64,000 nucleotides of DNA from Phycisphaeraceae bacterium (GCA_019636535.1 JAHBXK010000013.1:18941-82940); one strand, 5' to 3'. Shown: positions 16,984 to 26,522, counted from the stretch's first letter. The notes: a model not told the origin generated them from the sequence alone. Numbers and translations: made by a program.

Positions 16984-18444
16984 ATGGGTCGGTCAGCGGA
17001 TCCTGAACTCGCCAGATACGTCGCCGCACGGATCGTTGCGCAACTGCGCGATCGGGGGCACGATGCGTACTTTGCGGGGGGGTGTGTGCGGGACGAACTG
17101 CTGGGGCTGCACCCGACGGACTACGACATCGCGACGGACGCGACGCCCGGGCGGGTTCGTGAGTTGTTCACGCGCACCAACGAGGTGGGGGCGGCGTTCG
17201 GCGTGATGCTGGTGGCGGACGACGGGTCGCTGTCGCACGGGTTTGGTGGGCAGGGGCGGGCGGACCCGGCATCGTCGGCGGTGGTGGTGGTGGAGGTGGC
17301 GACGTTCCGTGCGGATGGGACGTACTCGGATGCGCGTCGGCCGGACTCGGTTCGGTTCAGCGATGCGCCGGCGGACGCGGCGAGGCGGGACTTCACGATC
17401 AATGCGCTGTTCCTGGATCCGTTGGCGCCGGCGGACGCGCACCCGAAGCACGCTCACGAGGCATCGGGGCTTCTGCCGCGGGAGGTTCGCGGGCGGATCA
17501 TTGACTTTGTGGGCGGGCAGGAGGATCTGCGGAGGCGGGTGATCCGGGCGGTGGGTGATGCGGATCAGCGGCTGAAGGAGGACCACCTGCGAGCGCTGCG
17601 CGCGGTTCGGTTTTCAGCGCGGCTCGGGTTTGAGATCGAGCCGGGGACGCGATCGGCGATCTCGCGGCATGCGGCGGAGTTGCGCGGGGTGTCGCGCGAG
17701 CGGATCGGTGAGGAACTTCGGCGGATGATGGCGCACGGGTCGCGTGCGCAGGCGGCGTGGCTGCTGGAGCGGCTGGGGCTGGATGCGCCGGTGCTGGGGG
17801 AGTTGGCGCGGGAGGCGGGGTCGGGAGACGCCGGGCCGGAGACGACGGTGCCGATGCTGTGGGGGTTGGGAAGCGGAGTGGAGGGGTGTCCGAAGGAGTG
17901 GCCGGCGGATTGGCCCGCGTGGACGTCAGCGCCGGAATTCGGGGCAGCGCTGGCGGCGTGGGCGCTGGATCGGCGTGGCGGGTTGGTGGGCGTTGTGGGG
18001 ACGGCGGTGGGAGCGATCGAGGGGCGGGCGAAGGACGTGGCGGCGTCGATTCGGCGTGCGTTGTGCCTCTCGAACGAGGAGACCAGACAGTTATCGGACG
18101 TATTAGTGGGCGTTCACACGCTTGTACTGCGATTCGACGGGATGTCGGTCTCGGCGAAGAAGCGGTTTGCGAGTGGGTGGAGTTTCGGGCCGAGCGTGCG
18201 GGTGTTGGCGGGGGTCGATGCGGCGCGAACATCGCGTATTCTCTTGCAGTATCGAGATTTACGGGATGATGGGGTGGGAGTGAGCCCGACGCCGCTGATG
18301 ACCGGAGATGAACTGGTGGCGGCAGGGCTTGTGCCTGGACCCCGCTTCAAGGGGGTCTTGGACCAGGTGTACGACGCGCAACTGGAGGGAAAGGTGCGAT
18401 CAAAGGCGGAGGCGCTGGAACTCGCCCGCCGATTGTGCGTCTAG
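16984..18444 (+). CDS. cca: CCA tRNA nucleotidyltransferase / poly(A) polymerase family
   Basis: 486 residues. It carries the class II nucleotidyltransferase head: AYFAGGCVRDELLG, then DYDIATDATPGRVRELF with the catalytic Asp pair, then ARRDFTINALFLDP. The flexible RNA- and ATP-binding motif follows (VIRAVGDADQRLKEDHLRAL, RAVRFSARLGFEIE). The enzyme adds or repairs the 3' CCA of tRNAs. Without a clear HD domain it could instead be a PcnB-like polymerase; no tRNA gene is present to test whether CCA is encoded. The C-terminal 200 residues are poorly conserved helical sequence. Confidence 0.9.
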   Translation: MGRSADPELARYVAARIVAQLRDRGHDAYFAGGCVRDELLGLHPTDYDIATDATPGRVRELFTRTNEVGAAFGVMLVADDGSLSHGFGGQGRADPASSAVVVVEVATFRADGTYSDARRPDSVRFSDAPADAARRDFTINALFLDPLAPADAHPKHAHEASGLLPREVRGRIIDFVGGQEDLRRRVIRAVGDADQRLKEDHLRALRAVRFSARLGFEIEPGTRSAISRHAAELRGVSRERIGEELRRMMAHGSRAQAAWLLERLGLDAPVLGELAREAGSGDAGPETTVPMLWGLGSGVEGCPKEWPADWPAWTSAPEFGAALAAWALDRRGGLVGVVGTAVGAIEGRAKDVAASIRRALCLSNEETRQLSDVLVGVHTLVLRFDGMSVSAKKRFASGWSFGPSVRVLAGVDAARTSRILLQYRDLRDDGVGVSPTPLMTGDELVAAGLVPGPRFKGVLDQVYDAQLEGKVRSKAEALELARRLCV

Positions 18445-18499
18445 AAATGGAACGAACGCTTGAGCGCGGCGGATGCGCTGCGTCTTGGAGGGTCTTTCG

Positions 18500-20002
18500 A
18501 TGCTGAAGAGTGTGCTGGCGGGATCGACGAGCGGAACACGCGCGATGCGCGTCTGGCGTTGGCGCGGGTTCGCGGCTGCGTTTGTGGCTTGCGCTGCGGT
18601 GCTGGCGGTGGGCGCGCTGAGCGTTCCGCAGGCGCTTGCGTCGAACCCCGACAGCCGCGGCAAGGCTGGAGATGCAAAGTCAGATCAGGTTGAGTTGATC
18701 TTCCGCTCGGGCAACGTGGTGAAGGGGACGTTGATCGAAGAGGATGAGGGGACGATCAAGGTTCGCGTGCGGGTCGGCACGATCGAGGCCGAAACGACGT
18801 ACAACAAGTCGGACATTCTGGCGATCAATCGCGATCTTCCGGCGCCGACCGCGACGGGGGAGAAGAAAGCCGCGCCGGGTCGCGCGACCGCGCCCGGGAC
18901 CTCCGCACGCGCGGCCGGCAGCGGGAAGCCGAAGGTGTACGTGCTTGAACTGAAGGGTGAGTTCGGCCGGGACGTCGCGGCGACGCCTTTCAAGGAAGTG
19001 ATGGCGGACGTGCGGAAGCACCAGCCTGACTACTTCATCATGCGGTTTGATCTGGAGCCCAAGACGCAGGGGCAGGAGTTCTCGGAGGTCATTGCTTCGC
19101 CGGACGGGCTGTACAAGCAGGGTGTGGCGGAGAAGATTTTTTTGGAACTGTACGACAACCTGGTGCGTGATCCGAACCTTGAGAAGAAGCCGGAGATTGT
19201 GGCGTGGGTGAATCGTGCGATCGGCGGGTCGGCGTATCTGCCGTTTGCCTGTCCGAAGATCGTGTTCACGTCGGAGGGTCGGCACGGCGGCCTCGGGTTT
19301 CTTGACCGCGCGTTCGGGTATGCGGACGAGGTGGTGCGCGAGAAGTGGCGTGGGGCGATGATGGCTGGGATGAAGGGCATGGCGATCGACGGCGGGCACG
19401 ATCCGCGTCTGGTTGAGGCGATGCTGCGCAACGACTATGTGCTGTCTTACAAGATCGAGGGCGGGCGTGTGGTGTACATGGAGCGGATGCCGCAGGGACC
19501 GAACGAGTTTCTGCTGACGGACGACGGCAGGGGTGAGAACGCCGACAGCATGGAGGACGTTGCGCGGTATCGCGGCAACGACAGCCTGATGCTGAACCCG
19601 GACCTGGCTCTCAGGCTGGGCGTGTCGATGGGGACCGCGGACAATCTGAGCGACGTGATGACGCTGCTCGGCGTGACCGGGGAGTTCGTCGAGGCCGATG
19701 GCAACGGAACGAAGATTCTGGAGCGCTGGTCGAAGGACATCACGGACGCGGAGATCACGTTCCGGCGGTTGTTCCGCGATCTGAACCGCGTCGAGGTTCG
19801 CGCGCCGGGGACGTGGCGGGAAGAGAACGAGGCGATGGGTCGGCAGATCCAGATTCTGCAGCAGGTGAACTCGCTGCTGCAGCGGACGCGCGAGTCGATC
19901 AACCCGCGCGAGATCCAGGGCGCTCCGGAGAACTGGATGCAGCAGATCGACCTGACGATCGACCAGTTGCGGAACGCGATCCGCCGGAACCGTCCTCGCT
20001 GA
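18500..20002 (+). CDS. exported protein with ClpP/crotonase-like domain, paralogue 1
   Basis: 500 residues. ATG at 18500 follows GGAGG by nine bases and opens a basic N-region and a hydrophobic signal segment (AAAFVACAAVLAVGALSVPQ). Next comes a small beta domain (VELIFRSGNVVKGTLIEEDE). A ClpP/S49/NfeD-type alpha/beta domain begins at KVYVLELKGEFGRD and includes AIGGSAYLPFACPKIVFTSE followed by GRHGGLGFL, but no clear catalytic Ser-Lys pair is obvious. The next gene has the same order of domains, so the two look like an ancient tandem duplication acting together outside the cytoplasm. It follows cca by 55 bp and may share its transcript. Confidence 0.7.
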   Translation: MLKSVLAGSTSGTRAMRVWRWRGFAAAFVACAAVLAVGALSVPQALASNPDSRGKAGDAKSDQVELIFRSGNVVKGTLIEEDEGTIKVRVRVGTIEAETTYNKSDILAINRDLPAPTATGEKKAAPGRATAPGTSARAAGSGKPKVYVLELKGEFGRDVAATPFKEVMADVRKHQPDYFIMRFDLEPKTQGQEFSEVIASPDGLYKQGVAEKIFLELYDNLVRDPNLEKKPEIVAWVNRAIGGSAYLPFACPKIVFTSEGRHGGLGFLDRAFGYADEVVREKWRGAMMAGMKGMAIDGGHDPRLVEAMLRNDYVLSYKIEGGRVVYMERMPQGPNEFLLTDDGRGENADSMEDVARYRGNDSLMLNPDLALRLGVSMGTADNLSDVMTLLGVTGEFVEADGNGTKILERWSKDITDAEITFRRLFRDLNRVEVRAPGTWREENEAMGRQIQILQQVNSLLQRTRESINPREIQGAPENWMQQIDLTIDQLRNAIRRNRPR

Positions 20003-20078
20003 CGCGGGCCTTGGGGAACCAGGCCGCCGGATTGGGCGATAGAAGGAAAGTCAAACTCCAAGCACGAGAGAACCCGCC

Positions 20079-21365
20079 ATGCAGATGATTCAGAACATGT
20101 TGGACCGTTCGTGGATGATCTTGAGGAAACTGACGCCGGCGATGGCTTTGGCCGTTGCGGTGCTGTTCGCGTCGATGCCGGCGTTCGCCGATCGGTTGAC
20201 GCTGAAGGACGGAACCGTGCTCGAGGGCGAGGTGACCCGCGAGGGCGACGGTTTCTTCTTCTTCAAGGTGAAGATCGGCCAGGTCGAGAACGAGCGGCTG
20301 GTCATGATCAACGACGTGGCGAGCCTCGAGCGGTCGAAGCCCGCCGACGCGGCGACGGCGGCCGAGACGAAGGCGAAGCCCTCGTCCCCCGCGCGGGCGC
20401 GCGAGAAGAAGCCGGGCGACCCGACGCGCGTGGCGATTCTGGACTTCGGTCTGCCTCTGAACGAGCCGAACCGTCCCGACGACATGGTGGGGATCATGGT
20501 GAACGCGGCGTCGTGGGAGCACGTGATTCCCATGCTCGAGGAGGACGGGACGGACGTGGTGGTGGTGCGGATCGCTTCCGGCGGCGGCATGGTGCTGGAG
20601 TTGAGCAAGTTCAACGACCTGTTCGAGAAGGAGTACAAGCCCCGCTTCCGCACGGTGGCGTGGCCCGAGTACGCGATTTCTGCGGCGTGCATGAGCCCGT
20701 GGGTGCTGGAAGAGGTGTACTTCTTCCGTCGCGGACGGTACGGCGGGAACACGATGTTCTCGGGTCCGGGTGTCGCGGCCAAGGGCTTCGGTCTCGAGCA
20801 GATGCTCGCGTACATGGAGCGCGTCTCAGCGCTCGGCAAGAAGGACCCGAAGATCATGCGGGCCATGCAGATCCAGGAGCCCTTGTCGTGCACGATCGAC
20901 CCGGTGACGGGTCAGGTGGAGTGGTTTCAGGACGAGAGCGGCGAGATCCTTGTGAACCCGAAGGGCCGCGTGCTGACGTTCACCTCCGAGATGGCGATGA
21001 AGACCAAGTTCGCCAAGGGGCTGGCGGACGACGTTGACGAACTGATGCAGGTGATGGGGATTCCGGAGTACGAGATCGTCGGGCAGCGGGCGCGGGCGTA
21101 CATCGCGCAGAACATTCGCGACAATGACAAGACTGAGAAGGAAATGGGCGTGGTGTGGACGAAGTACCAGAACCACGTCGCGGCAGCACGCCAGTTTCAG
21201 GATCAGGAACGTCGAGGCGCGGAGGTCGGGCTGGCGCGCCGGTATCTGTCACAGATCCGCCGGATGCTCGGCGTGAATCCGAACTTCGAGTTGATGTATG
21301 GAACGACGACGGAGTGGTTCCAGATTCAGGAAGAGATGCTGCGGGAACTGATGCGTCGTCGGTGA
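20079..21365 (+). CDS. exported protein with ClpP/crotonase-like domain, paralogue 2
   Basis: 428 residues with a signal peptide ending near SMPAFA. A short beta domain (DRLTLKDGTVLEGEVTREGD) parallels VELIFRSGNVVKGTLIEEDE of the preceding protein. The ClpP/NfeD-like domain then follows, with VVVVRIASGGGMVLEL and EYAISAACMSPWVLEEVYFF plus RRGRYGGNTMF. SAA in AISAAC sits where S49/NfeD proteases have their nucleophile region, so residual protease activity is possible but unproven. The C-terminal 130 residues are helical (TKYQNHVAAARQFQDQERRG). It starts 76 bp after paralogue 1 and ends before a strong terminator. Confidence 0.7.
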   Translation: MQMIQNMLDRSWMILRKLTPAMALAVAVLFASMPAFADRLTLKDGTVLEGEVTREGDGFFFFKVKIGQVENERLVMINDVASLERSKPADAATAAETKAKPSSPARAREKKPGDPTRVAILDFGLPLNEPNRPDDMVGIMVNAASWEHVIPMLEEDGTDVVVVRIASGGGMVLELSKFNDLFEKEYKPRFRTVAWPEYAISAACMSPWVLEEVYFFRRGRYGGNTMFSGPGVAAKGFGLEQMLAYMERVSALGKKDPKIMRAMQIQEPLSCTIDPVTGQVEWFQDESGEILVNPKGRVLTFTSEMAMKTKFAKGLADDVDELMQVMGIPEYEIVGQRARAYIAQNIRDNDKTEKEMGVVWTKYQNHVAAARQFQDQERRGAEVGLARRYLSQIRRMLGVNPNFELMYGTTTEWFQIQEEMLRELMRRR

Positions 21366-21405
21366 TCTCGGCAGTATCTACAGGATCAGGCGGGATCTTC
21401 TCTCG

Positions 21406-21440
21406 CAGGCCCGGGCGCATGTCCCGGGCCTGTTTGCTTG
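21406..21440 (+). terminator. Rho-independent terminator
   Basis: Perfect 10-bp stem caggcccggg / cccgggcctg with a 7-nt loop, followed by tttgcttg. It closes the transcript carrying the ClpP-like pair. Confidence 0.8.
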
Positions 21441-21507
21441 TTGGCGCTTAGGGCTCAGAAATAGGGGAGATCTCTGTTCTGAGAGCAACTCCTGTTTCGG
21501 GTTGGGG

Positions 21508-21513
21508 TATCAT
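21508..21513 (+). promoter_or_regulatory. candidate -10 (TATCAT) of a leaderless pepF transcript
   Basis: TATCAT ends 5 nt before the ATG at 21519 and no Shine-Dalgarno is present. Confidence 0.45.
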
Positions 21514-21518
21514 CCGGC

Positions 21519-23342
21519 ATGAAGCCGAATCAACATCCCACGCACGCGTCGTCCGTTTCCCAGTCCTCGGCGAAGACGGCCGCGGCCCTGAACCTGCCCA
21601 AGATCGAGTCGAGCATTCCTGAGGAACTGGACGCGAGGGAGTGGTCGAACATCGAGCCGCACGTTCGGTCGTTGCTCGAGCGGCCCGTGGCGACGACGGC
21701 GGAACTGGAGCGGTGGCTGCTGGATCGGTCGGAGTTGGAGTCGGCGTGCTCGCAGACGCGGGCGGGGCTGTACATCGCGATGACGGCGAACACAGACGAC
21801 GAGGCGATCAACGCGGCGTACGGCGCCTTCATCGAGAACATCGGGCCGAAGTTGGAGCAGGCCGCGTTTGACCTGGATCGCCGGTTCGTCGATCTCGCGT
21901 CGAAGATCGCGCTGGACGGCGAGCGGTACGGGGTGCTGATCCGTAACAAGAAGACGGCGGTCGAACTGTTCCGGCCCGAGAACGTGCCGATCCAGACCGA
22001 ACTGGCGAAACTGGGGCAGGAGTACTCGAAGATCGCGGGGGCGCAGACGGTTGAGTTCGAGGGGCGGACGCAGACGCTGTCGCAGATGGCGGTGTATCAG
22101 CAGAGCACCGACCGCGCTGTGCGCGAGAGCGCGTGGCGCGCGGTTGCGTCGCGTCGGCTGAAGGATCGTGAGGCGCTGGACCGGGTGCTGGACGAGATGA
22201 TCTCGCGCAGGCACAAGGTGGCGCAGAACGCGGGGTTCGAGACGTACATCGAGTACGCTTTCAAGGACATGCGGCGGTTCGACTACACGCCGGCGGACTG
22301 TCGGCGGTTCTGGGATTCGGTCGAGAAGCACGTGGTTCCGATGATGCGTCGGTTGGACGAGCGTCGGCGGCAGGCGCTGAAGGTGCCGAGCCTTCGGCCG
22401 TGGGACCTGGGCGTTGACACGAAGGGCCGGGCGGGGCTCAAGCCCTTCAAGGGCGGGCGAGACCTGTTCGACAAGTCGATCGCGACGATGGACGCGCTGG
22501 ACCCGCGGCTGGGGAAGATGCTGCGGACGCTGGGTCGGGACGCGCGGGCGGACGACCCGTCGCGCGGGTTCGTGACGGCGTGCCTGGACCTGGATTCGAG
22601 GCCGGGCAAGCGTCCGGGCGGGTACATGTACGTGCGCGATCGTTCGCGCGAGCCATTTATCTTCATGAACGCGGCGGGTTTGCACCGCGACGTGATGACG
22701 ATGGTGCACGAGGCCGGGCACGCGTTCCACTCGATGCTGGCCGCGCCGGAGTGGCTGGTGGACTATCGGGAGAGCCCGATCGAGTTCGCCGAGGTGGCGA
22801 GCATGAGCATGGAGCACCTGACGATGCCGCACTGGGGCGTGGAGGGGGCGTTCTACTCGAACCCGGAGGACCTGAACCGGGCGCGGCGTGAGCACCTGGA
22901 GGATTCGGTGACGATCCTTGCGTGGATCGCGACGATCGACGCGTTCCAGCACTGGATGTACACCAAGCCCGCGCACACGCACGCGCAGCGGGACGACTAC
23001 TGGATCGAACTGGATCAGCGGTTCGGGCACGCCCTGTCGTGGGAAGGGATGACCGACGAGCGCCGAACGACGTGGCAGCGGCAGGGCCACCTGTTCAGCC
23101 ATCCGCTCTACTACATCGAGTACGGCATCGCGCAGTTGGGCTCGCTGCAGTTGTGGCTGCGGAGCAAGAACGAGGGCGAGGCCGCGGCGGTGGACGGGTA
23201 CACGCGCGCGCTGACGCTGGGCGGGAGCAAGCCGCTGCCGGCGTTGTTCGAGGCGGCTGGGATCCGGTTCGACTTCGGCGAGAAGACGGTGGCGTCGATC
23301 GTGGAGGCGGTGGAGCGGGAGTTGGAACGGATCGGGGATTGA
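21519..23342 (+). CDS. pepF: M3 family oligoendopeptidase F
   Basis: 607 residues, normal for PepF. It is a cytoplasmic zinc metallopeptidase that trims short peptides. The zinc motif is HEAGHAFHSM with His397, Glu398 and His401, and the third ligand is most likely Glu425 in IEFAEVASMSME. The N-terminal helical M3 lid (ACSQTRAGLYIAMTANTDDE and following) and the C-terminal substrate region (HLFSHPLYYIEYGIAQLGSL) are both complete. Convergent with tmk, with 26 bp between the two stops. Confidence 0.93.
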   Translation: MKPNQHPTHASSVSQSSAKTAAALNLPKIESSIPEELDAREWSNIEPHVRSLLERPVATTAELERWLLDRSELESACSQTRAGLYIAMTANTDDEAINAAYGAFIENIGPKLEQAAFDLDRRFVDLASKIALDGERYGVLIRNKKTAVELFRPENVPIQTELAKLGQEYSKIAGAQTVEFEGRTQTLSQMAVYQQSTDRAVRESAWRAVASRRLKDREALDRVLDEMISRRHKVAQNAGFETYIEYAFKDMRRFDYTPADCRRFWDSVEKHVVPMMRRLDERRRQALKVPSLRPWDLGVDTKGRAGLKPFKGGRDLFDKSIATMDALDPRLGKMLRTLGRDARADDPSRGFVTACLDLDSRPGKRPGGYMYVRDRSREPFIFMNAAGLHRDVMTMVHEAGHAFHSMLAAPEWLVDYRESPIEFAEVASMSMEHLTMPHWGVEGAFYSNPEDLNRARREHLEDSVTILAWIATIDAFQHWMYTKPAHTHAQRDDYWIELDQRFGHALSWEGMTDERRTTWQRQGHLFSHPLYYIEYGIAQLGSLQLWLRSKNEGEAAAVDGYTRALTLGGSKPLPALFEAAGIRFDFGEKTVASIVEAVERELERIGD

Positions 23343-23368
23343 GCGAGGTTCGATCGCCTGCGCCGGCG

Positions 23369-24133
23369 TCATTGCTTGCTGAGACGCTCCGCGAAGTCGC
23401 GGAGTCCGTCGGCGAGTTGTCGCCAGACTTCGTCTTCGCTGCGCGATGCATCGACGACGAGGAACCGGCCGGGGTCGGCCTTGGCCTGGTCGAGGTAGCC
23501 CCTGCGGACCTTGCGGTGGAACTCGGCGCCCTTGGCCTCCATGCGGTCGAGCAGGGGGCTGAGGCGCTTGGCCGCGGCGACCTCGTTGATGTCGAAGACG
23601 ACGACCAGGTCGGGCTGGAGGTTGCGCGTGGCGACGCGGGCGACGGCGGAAATGTCGGCCGAGGAGAGCCCGCCGGCACTGCCCTGATAGGCGAGGGTGC
23701 TGGCGACGAAGCGGTCGGCGATGACGAGTTCGCCGCGCTGCAGGGCGGGGAGGATGGTCTTCTCGACGAGTTCGGCACGGCTGGCCATGTAGAGGAGCAT
23801 CTCGCAGCGGACGCCCATTTCGAGACCCTCTTCGGCGCGTGCGAGGACGATGTGCTTGCGGATGCGTTCGCCGACGGGTGTGCCGCCGGGCTCGCGGACT
23901 TCGCAGAGGGGGATGTTCAGGGACTTGACGGCCTTGACGAGACGCTTGAGTTGCGTGCTCTTGCCCGAGCCGTCGGGGCCCTCGAAGACGACGAAGCGCC
24001 CGGCGAGCGCGCGCAGGAAGGCGAAATCGGAAGGGCCGTTTGACGCAGCGCGGGGCGGGTTGGTCGGTCGGTCGTGCGTGGTCACGGCGTTCGGTCCCGT
24101 GCTGGCGTGTGGGAGCGTGGCGGACTTGGGCAT
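23369..24133 (-). CDS. tmk: thymidylate kinase
   Basis: 254 residues. It phosphorylates dTMP to dTDP. The P-loop FEGPDGSGKSTQ, the DR(Y/F)-type motif in VIADRFVASTLAYQGS and the EPGGTPVGERIR loop (dTMP recognition) are all present. ATG at 24133 gives an N-terminal extension of about 45 residues before the P-loop strand. Further upstream in-frame sequence lacks coding character. A TACACT hexamer on the - strand at 24179-24184 would give a leader of roughly 45 nt. The preceding GAGAGAA is a weak Shine-Dalgarno. Confidence 0.92.
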   Translation of the reverse strand: MPKSATLPHASTGPNAVTTHDRPTNPPRAASNGPSDFAFLRALAGRFVVFEGPDGSGKSTQLKRLVKAVKSLNIPLCEVREPGGTPVGERIRKHIVLARAEEGLEMGVRCEMLLYMASRAELVEKTILPALQRGELVIADRFVASTLAYQGSAGGLSSADISAVARVATRNLQPDLVVVFDINEVAAAKRLSPLLDRMEAKGAEFHRKVRRGYLDQAKADPGRFLVVDASRSEDEVWRQLADGLRDFAERLSKQ

Positions 24134-24235
24134 GTGTTCTCTCGCGCGGCGGGTGCGGATCGCTCCCGGCGTGCGGTCGAGTGTAACGCCCGGCGGATCA
24201 CCGGGCGGAGAACCGATCGGGATGCGAGAAGGAAC

Positions 24236-24278
24236 GCCAAAAAGCAAGCGATGCGCCCGCCGATCGGGGCGCATCGCT
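24236..24278 (-). terminator. Rho-independent terminator of the 24338 gene
   Basis: 12-bp perfect stem (agcgatgcgccc at 24247-24258 and its complement at 24267-24278). It is followed on the - strand by ttgctttttgg. A separate short palindrome lies at 24305-24322. Confidence 0.8.
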
Positions 24279-24337
24279 GAAGAGATGTGCGTTGAAGGTT
24301 CCGCTGCACGATGAATCGTGCACGGCTCCGCGCGCGA

Positions 24338-25033
24338 TCAGCGCCGGCGACGGAACATCGTCAAACCACCGAATGCCAGAAGGAGCCCAGCGCCGGGCGC
24401 GGGGATGACGTTCGTCAGTTTGATCTGGTACGCAAGGGCGGAGTTGGCCGGTTGGACGCCGGTCCAGGAGAGGTTCTGAGTCCCCGACAGCGTGAAGGCC
24501 GGGAAGTTCATGCCCATGTTGGTGAGACGGAGGTAGTTGACGGTGCCGTTGCCGGTGCTGCTGAGTGACCCGCCCGACCACTCGAGAGAGGCGTCGTTGT
24601 TCAGGTCGATGCTCATGTTGGTGAGCGAGAGGGTGGAGTCGGTGGCGGAGCGTGAGCGGATGAAGATGTCGGTGAAGCCGCCGGCGACCTCATTCCAAGA
24701 GATCGTGGTGGACCCGACGGTGTAGGTGACCGTGTCGACCCCGTTCCAGACGAGCGTGAACGGGAGGCTGGCGCCGTTGTTGATGTTCAACTGGGCGGTG
24801 GACTTGGGGACGCCGACGCCGCCCTGTTGCCAGATGGCGGTCTCCCAGGTTCCGGTGGTGAGGGCGTTGCCGATGCGGCCTTCGGCGACAGCGCGCTCGA
24901 GGGTGCCGTTGTTGGTGAGGGCGTTGAAGCCCGCGTCTCCGCCCGGGAATGGCGCAACGATCAGCGCGGCCGAGAGGGCGGAACCGGAGGCCAGCACGGC
25001 GACCGCCGCGCACGTCAAGGTGTGGATCTGCAT
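24338..25033 (-). CDS. secreted protein with PAPGA/RRRR C-terminal tail
   Basis: 231 residues. ATG at 25033 behind AGGAG, with a signal peptide MQIHTLTCAAVAVLASGSAL. The body is beta-rich and Asn/Thr/Ser/Gly-rich, without catalytic motifs, and reads like a choice-of-anchor type surface protein (NGVDTVTYTVGSTTISWNE, DTSLSLTNMS-like strands). It ends VIPAPGAGLLLAFGG and RRRR. Only the tail is clearly shared with the protein at 1-872. It forms its own transcription unit with a sigma-70-like promoter at 25086-25113 and a terminator at 24236-24278. Confidence 0.8.
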   Translation of the reverse strand: MQIHTLTCAAVAVLASGSALSAALIVAPFPGGDAGFNALTNNGTLERAVAEGRIGNALTTGTWETAIWQQGGVGVPKSTAQLNINNGASLPFTLVWNGVDTVTYTVGSTTISWNEVAGGFTDIFIRSRSATDSTLSLTNMSIDLNNDASLEWSGGSLSSTGNGTVNYLRLTNMGMNFPAFTLSGTQNLSWTGVQPANSALAYQIKLTNVIPAPGAGLLLAFGGLTMFRRRR

Positions 25034-25085
25034 CTCTTCTCTCCTGATGGATCCGGGGGCATCGACCGCCGGATCTGTGATATCC

Positions 25086-25113
25086 ATGATAGCCGCCCAA
25101 ATAGGGGGATCAA
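25086..25113 (-). promoter_or_regulatory. sigma-70-like promoter (TTGATC - 16 - TATCAT)
   Basis: On the - strand, TTGATC at 25113-25108 and TATCAT at 25091-25086 are spaced by 16 bp, giving a leader of about 50 nt before the ATG at 25033. Confidence 0.5.
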
Positions 25114-25166
25114 TCATTGACTTGCAAAGGGAGCGTGAAGGCGGCGGTCGTCGACGATCGAAGGTC

Positions 25167-25203
25167 CGAAAAAGAAAGCGTGCCCGTTGGAAGCGGGCAC
25201 GCT
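25167..25203 (-). terminator. Rho-independent terminator of ilvE
   Basis: 10-bp perfect stem agcgtgcccg (25177-25186) and cgggcacgct (25194-25203) with a 7-nt loop, followed on the - strand by ctttctttttcgg. Confidence 0.85.
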
Positions 25204-25260
25204 GGACGAAGTTCATGACTCGGAGAATGGGATCGGTGCTCGGCCGGTCTCGGGTGCAGC

Positions 25261-26241
25261 TCACTCCTCCGGGACGTTCGGGCTCGTGACGATCGAGCGG
25301 AACTTCTCGCGGAGTTTGCGGGTGACGGGGCCCTCGCCGGTGGAGATCTTGGACTCCTTGACAACCTTGGTGTTCTTGAGGGTGTCGATCTGCGTGACGG
25401 CGATCATCTCGGCGGCGGAGCCGGTGAGGAAGATCTCGTCGGCGGCGAGGAGTTCATCGACCTTGAACAGCTTCTCTTCGACCGGGACGTCGCAGGCGGG
25501 CGCGAGGGTCTTCATGACGAACTCGCGTGTGATGCCCTCGAGGATTCCGGCGGTGGTCGGCGGCGTGAACATGCGGCCGTTCTTGATGATGAAGATGTTG
25601 TCGCCCGAGCACTCGGAGACGTAGCCCTCGGTGTTGAGCATGACGCACTCGAGGCAGCCGTGGTCGATCGCCTCGACCTTGGCCATGATGTTGTTGAGGT
25701 AGTTGAGGCTCTTGATGCGCGGGTCGAGGCAGGCGATGGGGATCCGCGGGCGCTCGGCGATGACGACGCGCATGCCCTTCTGGTACATCTCGGGCGGATA
25801 GAGGGCGATCTGGTCGGCGATGCAGATCACGCCGGCGACGGGGCACTTGAACGGGTTGAGGCCGAGTGAGCCGAAGCCGCGCGAGACGATGAGGCGGATG
25901 TAACCGTCCTCGATGTTGTTGACGCGGATGCACTCGCGCTGGATGGCGACCATCTCGTCGGGCGTGATGGGGATCGTGAGGCGGATGGCCTCGGCGGAGC
26001 GCCAGAGGCGCTCCATGTGCTGCTTGCTCTTGAAGATCCTGCCCTTGTAGACGCGGATGCCCTCGAAGACGCCGTCGCCGTAGAGCAGGCCGTGGTCGTA
26101 GACGCTGACCATCGCCTGGCTCTTGGGGACGTACTTGCCGTTGACGTAGACGATCGGGCGATCGGTCTCGGCGTGCTGCGTCTGAGCGCCGTTGGGTGTG
26201 GCGGAGGGCTTGGAGGTGGAGGGTGCGTGGGCAGTGGTCAT
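25261..26241 (-). CDS. ilvE: branched-chain amino acid aminotransferase
   Basis: 326 residues; fold-type IV PLP aminotransferase catalysing the last step of Val, Leu and Ile synthesis. Family marks: VSVYDHGLLYGDGVFEGIRV, the arginine strand YIRLIVSRGFGSLGLNP, the PLP lysine in RIKSLNYLNNIMAK, and the C-terminal DEIFLTGSAAEMIAVTQID. ATG at 26241 with GGAAGGAG nearby. It has about 20 extra Ser/Thr/Ala-rich residues at the N-terminus. A D-amino-acid or 4-amino-4-deoxychorismate specificity is less likely given the IlvE-like Arg/Tyr pattern. Own transcript, ending at the 25167-25203 terminator. Confidence 0.93.
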   Translation of the reverse strand: MTTAHAPSTSKPSATPNGAQTQHAETDRPIVYVNGKYVPKSQAMVSVYDHGLLYGDGVFEGIRVYKGRIFKSKQHMERLWRSAEAIRLTIPITPDEMVAIQRECIRVNNIEDGYIRLIVSRGFGSLGLNPFKCPVAGVICIADQIALYPPEMYQKGMRVVIAERPRIPIACLDPRIKSLNYLNNIMAKVEAIDHGCLECVMLNTEGYVSECSGDNIFIIKNGRMFTPPTTAGILEGITREFVMKTLAPACDVPVEEKLFKVDELLAADEIFLTGSAAEMIAVTQIDTLKNTKVVKESKISTGEGPVTRKLREKFRSIVTSPNVPEE

Positions 26242-26522
26242 GGATCGCTCCTTCCTGAGTCAACCGCGCTGCGGGTACGCGTCGGCGGGGGGGAGTAAGG
26301 GAAGAGTGGGCTGCTCGCAGCCGGTTGTACGGACCTCGTGCGGGCGGGGATCGGGAGAGGCTTCCGGGCGTATCGGTTCATTCGCCCGGGCGAACAACCC
26401 GTTCGGCGGATGTTCCGAGAATGTGCGCTCGATCGTAGCGCCGCGGGGGGAAAGAGTCCCCGATCGCTGTCGGTCTTGGTTTCGTGCAATTCGTGCGAGA
26501 CGGGCGGCGGGGGGTGTCGACG

